From NCBI GenBank assembly GCA_003427395.1, contig BFEA01000312.1, positions 1,619,202-1,658,736 on the forward strand: DNA of 39,535 bases, read 5' to 3'. The translations under genes and the position numbers were made by a program. The stretch is from Chara braunii. Taxonomy: Eukaryota > Streptophyta > Charophyceae > Charales > Characeae. Below, one piece after another: positions 31,767-39,535 of the stretch; position 1 is the first letter of the stretch; every line of letters starts with the position of its first letter. Under the pieces are notes generated by a model. That model was not told the DNA's origin and did not search any database. It saw nothing but the letters and a program-made list of their open reading frames with translations.

Positions 31767-32736
31767 AAAGGAAGTGTCGATCCGATCACTCAACCAGTCA
31801 GTAACCCGTGCGGAAGCGCTGCCGGGATAGCCTGCGCAGTGAAGGGTAGGGCAGCAATGGGAAAGTGGGGAGACTGCAAAGTCGGGAGGAGGAGGGCGAA
31901 CCTGCACGAGGCTTCGTACCAGGTGCATGCAGGAGTGATGGTGGAGATGGCAGGAGCCGGCAGGCGCTGGGCCAGAGCGGGGTGGAGCACAGTGAGGGAG
32001 GCGGGCGCTACGTGAACATGCACCAGCAAGCGGGCCAGGTAGCAAGTGTGGGAACTACGAAGGAGGATGAAATAAACCCGGACGGGAAAACGGGCCGGGT
32101 GCATTCGGAGATGGTGGGGAGACAGGCAAGGCGCAGTTGGGGATGAGTAACGTGCACGATTCTCAATAGAATCAAACCCGACTTGGCGCGAACGTGGTGA
32201 GGGGGAGAGAGAGGCAAACCTGGCGGGAATTCGCACCGGGTGCATTCGAAGAAGAGAATAGCGAAGTCGGGAGAGAGATAGATATGATGAAGAGGAAAGG
32301 ATGGTTCTTGCTCGTTTGGTGGACGATTTTGGTAGGGAAAAAGACGATCCCGGGGTTTTGGCCCCGGGCGAATCAGATGGAAAGGTTAGTCTGAGAAGTA
32401 GATTAGTAGAATTGGAGTTAGAGAGAGGAGATGATGCGTGAAGGGCGGAGAAGAAGGGTGGTGCTGGGGGACTAAGAACTGCACAGTATACTTCACTCGT
32501 AGTAGAATCAAGCAGTTTGAGATGTCGAGTAGGGATTTTTGGCCCCGGCGAATTAAGCCGTGAAGACGGAACTAGACGGAAGTTAGTAGAAGTGGAGATT
32601 GGTAGGAAAAACGGTGCGGGGTGTTGTCGGAGAGAGCAGCAATGGAGGGAGGAAAGTCGAATGAACCTAGACACGGATTGGCGCTAGATGCATTCGAAAA
32701 CAAACGAGAAGGGAGGAAAGCGGGAAACGCACGGAA

Positions 32737-32766
32737 CTCACCCGATTCTTGATGAAATCGGGTGAG
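32737..32766 (+). other. 11-bp stem hairpin, copy B
   Basis: CTCACCCGATT...AATCGGGTGAG with an 8-base loop. Copy A (19107-19136) carries a mismatch where G became T. It belongs to the hairpin modules of the region 31860-33150. Confidence 0.55.
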
Positions 32767-34376
32767 AGTAGAAGCATTTTAGAGTATTTGTGGTTGGGCG
32801 AATCCATTAGTAAGGATAGACTTGGAGAAAGGTTAGTAAGAAGAAAGGTTAGTAAGAAAGGGCATGCGCTGACAATGGCGGAGGAAGAGTGGTACGGGCA
32901 GAAGAAGTCGACCTCACCTGGTTCTCGTTGAAGACGAGCGGGGAGAGACTCGGAATAGGAGGTTTAAGCACTGCGAAGCTGATGGCGGAGTCCGATTCGC
33001 GATCCGGGCGGTGGTTCTGCGGGCACGACGAACAGGAGCTGCGCCCAGAGGAGGTAGTTTGTAGTTGTGTAGAGAAGTCGAATGAACCTGCCCGCACTAT
33101 AGGGGCAGATGCATACGATTTCACGCAGCCCGTGGGTAGTAGTGGTACGGAGCACACCGAGCTGACGGATACCAAGTAGTGCAGAGGTACTCACCTATGG
33201 AGGGGCGCGTTGTGACAGAAGATTCGGCGTGTGTCCAGGCAGACAGGAGGCGAGAATCAAAGAGGGGAGGGAGACAGGGAGAAAGGAGTAGCAGGTGCTT
33301 ACCATTGGAGAGAGGCGACGTGGGATCACTCCGGTTTACTCACCTACGATGAACGAGGTGAAGAGCAGCGACAGAGTTGGAGACACACAGGTTGTCTCGC
33401 GGGCTGCCCGCGCACCGGTGGAAGCGGGGGAGAAGTGAGTCGTGGGAGTTGAGGATAGTGTGCCACTGGTGCTATTAGCCTCAACATGGACTTTTACGGG
33501 GCAGCGGACAGGGTTGGGGTGTGCAGCTGATTGCGGAAGCTCGAATTGTTGCTGGCGTCGGACTGCATAACTATATGTTACTGGGCACGATTCTCGGGCG
33601 CCCGTGTAGTAAGCCGCCTATCACTGCATGAAGCTGCACGAAGTTGCTATCGTGTTGTGTTCCGGTGGCTGTCATCCTCTAGCTACCTTGGCAAGTGGTA
33701 GCGACTACTGGGTACCGGCCATTGTTGTGGCTGCCACCGTTCTGAGGGAGTGCTGGGGCAATAGAGCTGTTGGTCTTGGCGGCGTATGGTGGGGGTGTTC
33801 ATTAGCTGGCATGAACAACTGCAGCCGCTAACGGACTGTGCGTAGGCCATTGTTGCGGGCCGCGGTTGGCTGTGTACGAATTGCAACTGCGTGTTACACG
33901 CAAACTGCGCAAAAGGGCTGTCGCTATTGGGCACTGTATACCGTTGCATATTGCTGAGGCGGGATACTGGTTGCTGCAGCCTGTTGAGCAGCGACCATGG
34001 GACTATGAGGGGGGATCGACCGCGGAGCTAAGGGTTCATTAGAGAGGTGATCCGGCGGTTGACTTCACTGTTGACCAAGTTGGGCAGACTTGGCCGCCCT
34101 CGCGGGGCCCTCAGGCGAACCAAGGAATCAAGGCCCTCTCGCGCGAGTTTGAGAGCACCCTTCCTGTATCTGAGCGACTCAAACTTTCTCCACGTGCACT
34201 TCTCGCTCTAGGTCTAGTCTTATTGGTTCTGAGAGGAAGGCGGCAGGCGGGATAACAACCCGTAGTCCGCGCCAAGGCCTTTGTAGGAGGTTCGCCCCAC
34301 CGATTGGGGGAGCTCTGCCGGGACTCAGGAGGAGTCCTAGAGGCAGGGAACTGAGTGGTAATTCCCTGATTCCCTT

Positions 34377-34382
34377 TATAAA
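34377..34382 (+). promoter_or_regulatory. TATA box candidate, copy B
   Basis: TATAAA, partner of 20751-20756. The CAGGGAA/TTCCCTG inverted repeat just upstream is also retained. Confidence 0.45.
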
Positions 34383-34625
34383 CCCAATTATAGCCCATAT
34401 CTATACTTCTTTCTACGTTTGACTGATTGTACTGCGTGCATCCTGTACTTTGACTTGGTTTGACTTTCAGGATGTGAACTTAGACTGAGATAAAGAAATG
34501 TGTGTGTAAGTTTAGTTTCAGACTTTGTTTGGTTGCCTGAAAGCAGACTATGAACAGAGGGGGTTGCATCTGGGGGAAGGTTGGGAGGAAGGCAGTATTG
34601 CACGTAGACTGATTGGGTCGTTAAG

Positions 34626-35538
34626 GCTGGGAGGTCCTTATAAGTTTGGGGAAGCCCAGCGCTTTGTTTATTTTTGGGTTGTATGGAGCCTCAGGTCGCT
34701 CTATAAGTTTAGGTAGCCTGAAGCTCTGGAGGCTAGGATGTCCCCATAAGTTTGGGAAAACCCAGTGTTGTGAACTGTATTGAGAGTCAGGACGCTCTAT
34801 AAGTTTAGGTGACCTGACTGCTCTGATTTGTGAGGGTTTGACTGTGAATGACTTTCAGGGATCCAAGGCGCTCTATAAGTTTAGGTATCTGAGTTGCCTT
34901 CTTTTATTTGGGGTTTTCTCGGTTTCGTTGGTTCTGAACGAGGAGGTCGGAGACGCTTTATAAGTTTAGGTGGTTTGGTCCTTCTCCTGTTTTGTTCTGA
35001 GGGGGTAATTTTGGCAGGGGACAGACCACTCTATAAGTTTAGGTAGCCTGGCCTACTGCCTCGCACAGATTGGATCAGAGAGAAAGGACCCTGGCAAAGG
35101 ACCAGATATGTTCCATAAGATTGGATGGTCTGGCCCAATGCCTCGCATTTGCTAGAACCCGAGAGGTTATAATTTGACTATACTTTATTATTATTTTATC
35201 TATGAACAGGCTAGTCCGGCACGGGTTCCATAAGATTGGATGGTCTGGTTATAGCTTATCATAAGTTGAAGAGAGTATAACTAAGAGTATAACTGAAGAT
35301 AACCTGGCCCGGCTGAGTATTGTTTCTAAGATGAATGGCTCAGTCCTACGCCCTTTGAAGACTAAGTTCAGAGAGGTATATATAACTTGGGTATTAAATA
35401 GTTCAGGGCGACTAAGCATTGTTTCTAAGATGAATGGCTTAGTCATGTGCCCAAAGGAAGAGAAAAGTAGTTGTGCAACCTCTTCGTGTATACTTGATGG
35501 CTGAGTCAGGCATGTTCCATAAGATTGGATGGCCTGAT
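34626..35538 (+). other. Array of 12 stem-loops with invariant TAAG[A/T]T loop, copy B
   Basis: This is the partner of 21000-21881 with one extra unit. Several substitutions relative to copy A keep pairing through G-U: GGCTGAGT/GCTCAGTC (35311-35345) against GACTGAGC/GCTCAGTC, GTCAGGC/GCCTGAT (35505-35538) against GCCTGAC, and CCTTA/TGGGG in the first unit against CCCCA/TGGGG. The first unit has a perfect GCTGGG/CCCAGC outer stem. A few units (for example 35216-35248) have lost a pair. Confidence 0.75.
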
Positions 35539-36414
35539 TTTACGCCTTATGTAAGCAGGGTATAAAGGGGTAGGTCATTGAAAGATTATGAACTATTGTC
35601 TGTTAATTTGATCTTGGGATGGTGAGAGTACTTACCTTTGTGGTTTGGCCTACATGTGACTGAGTGAGGCTACTATTTGATCTGAGATTCAGTTTGATAG
35701 ATAGATGCTTTAGTCGCTCGCCACGTGCTGGAGTCATAGGAGTTAGATTTAATTTCTGCATTTTCCGACCTAAGTTTTTTTACTTAGATCAATTCTCGCA
35801 TTTTCTGGGATTCCTTGTTATACTTGGCCTTGTATAAATTTTGGTAAGTTACATTCTCTACGGGAAGCGCTGCCGAAATTTCTGCAAAACTAGGGAGTTG
35901 GTTAAATCTTGTCTAAGTTGAGCTCAAGTTGTCTTTTGAGTTCATATCTGACTTAGTATAAATCTGGGAAGTCTCCCTTTCTAAAGGGAGTGCTGCCCAC
36001 ATTTTTACTAATTGAGGGAGTTAGACAAAGTCTGACTTTCCAGAGTTAAAGATTATTTCTACTTTCATATTTAGACTTATATAAATTATGGAAAGACACT
36101 TTTCTTACGGGAAGCGCTGCCGAAATTTTATTAGTTTGAAAGAAATAGATTATATTTTGACAGGTGACGATTCTGGCGATCCACCCTGAATAGGGGAGAT
36201 TCTGCCATTAGTCTACCTTTGCTTTGGGCACTGGTTTAGAGGTAGGTTTAGGCTTAGTTAATTAGGATCTTTGAGTAGGATCGTGATATGGGGATTATTC
36301 TCCATGGACTTATAGGCTTAGCATGGGCATTGACCTGTCATATGTTACAGGTCCTCTTGATCGTTTGATTCAAGTTCAGGACTAGATTCAGCTTAACCCC
36401 TTGAGGGTCTTCTT

Positions 36415-36433
36415 CTGTTATCACTGATAACAG
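36415..36433. repeat. Conserved 19-bp palindrome, copy B
   Basis: CTGTTATCACTGATAACAG, identical to 22760-22778. Confidence 0.8.
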
Positions 36434-37834
36434 GTCGGTTGCCGATTTGTCGGCTTACGAATCATTTCCAATCCACTTCTGCCACTCGACCTAAAGGCTT
36501 TAGCCTTGTGATTTAAATTGTTTTGTTGTGTTTTCACCCGGACTTTATTTTGAATGACCATTTAAGGAAAATTACTGAGTATTTTGCTTTGAGGAGTTGC
36601 ACAAGAGTGAGGCTTATATGGCTAAAGCGAGGGGTGTGAGTACAGAGAATAGTTGAAGTTGACCCCGTGTAGTGCATGGACTTTCTGGTTGAATCTTTGA
36701 TGTGATTGCAGGTATGCTTGGTGATTCGGACTTGGGATTTGACTGCCTGCGCTCACATACATATATATATGGCCGAGAGGAGTCCCACTGTGACTGTGAG
36801 TAGTGATCGTCCTATATTAATAACCCTCTATATATATATGTATATATATGTCTCGAGTGTTTCGTGCGGCCTACTGGGACCGCGCGTAAGGGTTAAACAG
36901 ATTATGGGTTTGAGAGAAAAAGGGGGATCCCCTTTCACCCTTTGCTTCTTAGAGATTTTCATGGTCGGACCGGGATTCAAGGTCCTTGTCCACGACATCC
37001 CACGCCCTAGACTCTGCAGGGAAGGAATCTGCCCCCGTGCAGAGCCTATTTGCCCCACTCTGCACAGAGTGCAGAAGAGGGTGTGTGGTCTTCAACCGCG
37101 CTTGGCAGTTGTCCAGCGTCGAGAGATTAACCCTTAAGGCGCATGTCAGCCGACACTTGAGTGTCGAATGCGACCCTCAAGATTAACGAGGACCGCACGA
37201 TTATGGGCACCACATAGTACGCCATCATTGCGATTGCTTGCGTACGCCTGCATTGCGAGTCGATATTAGTAGGCCCTGCGTCCGCGCGGTTTTATACTAA
37301 GTCTTGTGCGCGACGCCTATTCGATTTCCGCATTGGAAAGTTATGGGTTGACTACCGAGGGGCTAGGGGCGTTGTCGCGTTGTTTGTGTTGTGTCGTTTT
37401 CGTGTGTGTGTGTGTGTGTATTGTTGTCTCGTGGTTGTTAGAGCGGTGTGCGCGTGGTGTGTGGGATGCGTCCTAGTCGACCGACGTTGAGCCGCGCTTG
37501 GGACTTCAGCCCCCCAGGATCTCGGACCGCATGAGGGCCCGATAGGCGTATTACCGTGCGTATCCGCTATGCTACAGCGAAGGAGAAACGCCCTCGGCTG
37601 GTCCACCTCTGCGATTGCTACTGATTAGCTTCCGTACTGTGGACTGGTAGCTCGGCGGGGATACACCCACCGAAGGAAGGTGACAACTCCCGTAAGGTGG
37701 AGGTAAGTTGTGCCTCGCGTAGGCCCTATCCTGTCGTAGGGGCTCGCGAGAGGTATGGCTGGTGCACTCGGTCGGAGCGGCTTGCGGAAGCTCCATTTGT
37801 ATGTTCGTGGCGAGGTTGGTCCAACTCCTGCGTG

Positions 37835-38660
37835 TTGGTCAAAATTTGACTTTTCAAAAGTTTAACTTGTCTGATATTTCTATATGGCTTAGTAAAAATC
37901 TGGAAGTCTCCTTTTCTAAAAGGAGTGATGCCTAAATGTTTGTTAATGTAGGGAGTTAGACAAAATTTGACTTTGGGAGGTTGCATATTATTTTTGTTTT
38001 TATATTTAGGCTGATATAAATTATGGAAAGACACTTTTCCTACGGGAAGCGCTGTCGAAATTTTCTTAGTTTAGAGGAGATAGATTATATTTTGACAGGT
38101 GACGACTTTGACGATCCACTCTGTATGGTGGAGATGTTGCGATAGGTCTACCTTTCTTTGGGCACGGGCTTAGAGGTAGACATAGGCTTGACTGTCAGGA
38201 GAGTCTTGAGTGAGAACGTGTCATGGAGATTTGATCTCCATACATTGACGATTTAGCTTAGGCGTTGACCTGTCGTATGATACAGGTCTTCTTTGGACAT
38301 TCGATCCAGGATTTGGATTAGTTTCAGTTTGATCTCACGAGGATCATCTTTTGTTATCACTGATAACAGGTCGGTTAGTTAATCGCCGAGTTATCGGCTT
38401 ATGACATAACTTTGCTTACACCTGTACCTCAACTTGATTGCCTTAGCCCTGAGATTTGATATGTTTCTTTGGGAGTTTTAACCAAACTTCTTTTAAATGA
38501 TCATTATAAAGAACTTATGAGATTTATGGAAAGTTGAACTATGATTTGGGCTTGAGTGTGTGAGGCATGATGTGAGTTACAGGGAACAGTAAAGTTGACT
38601 ACATTGTTGTATGGAAATGTGGTTATCGTTTGTGCCTATATTTTATGCCAGTTGATATTT
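37835..38660 (+). mobile_element. Right fragment of an older relative of the long repeat
   Basis: It matches the long repeat from inside a 124-bp module onward (equivalent to about 22370, then 22250-23080 of copy A): CTTTTCTAAAAGGAGTG, CCTACGGGAAGCGCTG, TTTGACAGGTGACGA, TTATCACTGATAACAGGTCG. It is more diverged than A is from B. Together with 16030-16597 it looks like the two halves of the insertion target. Confidence 0.65.
38352..38368. repeat. Conserved palindrome, older copy
   Basis: TGTTATCACTGATAACA, retained while neighbouring bases have diverged. Confidence 0.75.
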
Positions 38661-39110
38661 GGATCTTGGTATATGAATCATGCTTTGGAGGCAGTGAGAT
38701 GACAACCATGTATCGCATGATCTGCATACCTGATGGGTTTATCTCAAGTTTTGATTTGATATAAGAGTGTTGGGTGCTTACTTGTTTATTGATTGATTTT
38801 GCTTGTTAATTTTTATAGTTGGACGTTAGAGTTTGTGGCATCCGTCAAAGTCTAACCCCTTGACTTCTTTTAAGACCCTGGATGATAGAGCTAGTCTCCA
38901 AGGCGATAAAAAACGAGAGAAGGTTAACAACGTGTATATTTTTCATCACACATATCTTATGTGTGTAACTTGCGCCAACTACCTTTTCATTGTCCTAGGT
39001 TTTCCTCACTCTTGCCTACAGTTTTCATGACACATTTGAAAGGTTGCGGGTTTCTTAGGATCCATGTTTTTCTCATCATTGTTGTTTCTCATGTATCTGT
39101 AATCGGGTGG
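38661..39110. other. Unassigned AT-rich sequence
   Basis: No gene, RNA or repeat recognised. A 65-codon plus-strand frame at 38833-39030 has no features of note. Confidence 0.5.
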
Positions 39111-39535
39111 GCATGAGAGCATCGACAACAACGTCGAAGTTGGGCATAGGGCCCGGTTTCAGGGTGTTCATGCCGTTCATCACTTCAGGTCGATTCGGGA
39201 TGTTCAAGTCCGGTAAACGGGTGGGCATAGGGCCCGGTTTCAGGGTGTTCATGTCGTTCATCGCTTCAGGTCGATTCGGGATGTTCAGGTCCAGTAAACA
39301 GATGGGCATAGGGTCCGGTTTCAGGGTGTTCATGTCGTTCATCACTTCAGGTCGATTCGGGATGTTCAGGTCCGGTAAACGGGTGCTCATAGGCCCCCGT
39401 TTCAGGGTGTTCATGTCTTTCATCACTTCAGGTCGATTCCGGATGTTCAGGTCCGGTAAACGGGTGGGCATAGGGCCCGATTTCAGGGTGTTCATGTCGT
39501 TCATCACTTCTGGTCGATTCGGGATGTTCAGGTCC
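39076..39535 (-). CDS. Possible repeat protein, partial, 27-residue repeats
   Basis: The minus strand is open through the 81-bp array and beyond the window edge. Each unit reads DMNTLKPGPMPTRLPDLNIP followed by NRPEVMN. The last (C-terminal) part is unique and ends LQIHEKQQ near 39079. The period is divisible by three, so an open frame is expected by chance, and the start is outside the window. The DLNIP core only loosely resembles plant EAR repressor motifs. Weak call. Confidence 0.25.
   Translation of the reverse strand, partial: DLNIPNRPEVMNDMNTLKSGPMPTRLPDLNIRNRPEVMKDMNTLKRGPMSTRLPDLNIPNRPEVMNDMNTLKPDPMPICLLDLNIPNRPEAMNDMNTLKPGPMPTRLPDLNIPNRPEVMNGMNTLKPGPMPNFDVVVDALMPTRLQIHEKQQ
39143..39535. 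repeat. 81-bp tandem repeat, about five copies, running off the window
   Basis: GTCGATTCGGGATGTTCA recurs at 39189, 39270, 39351, 39432 and 39513, exactly 81 bp apart, with few substitutions. Confidence 0.95.

Larger units (their letters stand above)
30211..37834 (+). mobile_element. Long terminal repeat-like direct repeat, copy B (about 7.6 kb)
   Basis: This is the partner of 16598-24263. It starts TGTAAGC and stops at CCAACTCCTGCGTG (37834), 55 bases short of the end inferred for copy A. The joined sequence then belongs to the older relative. Differences from A include one extra stem-loop (about 35013-35050), a 10-base AGGCGGGATA insertion near 33958, a longer segment near 30990, and a 14-base gap near 36970. 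TATA boxes are conserved at 31759 and 34377. A 294-codon minus-strand frame (31790-32674) is Ser/Leu/Arg-rich and broken in copy A, so it is not called a gene. Confidence 0.6.

Noticed and set aside
31790-32674. 294-codon open frame on the minus strand in copy B
   Set aside because: Ser/Leu/Arg/Pro-rich with no domain. The matching region of copy A is broken into shorter frames, and it lies over the hairpin modules; openness is explained by composition.

Overview
This window looks like accessory nuclear DNA of a eukaryote with a large, repeat-rich genome. Coding regions are degenerate, one good spliceosomal intron (GTAAGA...CTACAG) is visible, tandem repeats and microsatellites are everywhere, there is a 545-base assembly gap, and one primer-binding-site-like motif matches the plant tRNA-Asp type used by Athila/Tat retrotransposons. 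The ACAATGGCG start context of the main gene is plant-like. A streptophyte alga such as Chara is my best guess, from impression only. No rRNA, tRNA, CRISPR array or intact housekeeping gene was recognised, and no database search was possible.

Left part (1-4660): a patchwork of tandem repeats (91 bp x2, a GAA microsatellite, 119 bp x2, a 1.5-kb GCGATGGCGCA-type minisatellite, 55 bp x2, 39 bp x2, 159 bp x2). A TATA box lies at 2922. A short imperfect palindrome of the form TGCGA-N6-TCGCA recurs about twenty times between 0.5 and 14.9 kb.

4661-12181: remains of what I read as one very large gene (about 7.5 kb, roughly 2,400 codons). It runs through a basic nuclear-type linker, a ParB/sulfiredoxin-like domain, a degenerate N4/N6-type DNA methyltransferase-like domain, a repetitive Gly/charged linker with 75-codon repeats, and a C-terminal Ulp1/SENP (C48) SUMO-protease domain. 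It is broken by in-frame stops and frameshifts, including a TAG two codons before the catalytic Cys. It is probably cargo or the core gene of a decayed mobile element.

12182-15930: more tandem repeats (196 bp, 64 bp x2, 87 bp x2 around an N, 275 bp x3), CT/TATC microsatellites, the gap 14957-15501, and a G-run.

16598-37834: a 21-kb LTR-retrotransposon-like unit without a recognisable gag-pol (LARD-like). Two direct repeats of about 7.6 kb (16598-24263 and 30211-37834) begin TGT; the left one can be read as ending ACA and is followed by a tRNA-Asp-type primer-binding site. The repeats flank a 6-kb interior with only one decayed ORF. The unit appears inserted in an older relative of itself (16030-16597 on the left, 37835-38660 on the right). 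Inside each long repeat is a series of 11-12 stem-loops with an invariant TAAG[A/T]T apical loop and covarying stems. A second family of modular hairpins, conserved TATA boxes, 124-bp tandem modules and a 19-bp palindrome are also present. These point to a structured RNA.

38660-39535: AT-rich unassigned sequence, then an 81-bp tandem repeat that keeps a minus-strand reading frame open past the window edge.
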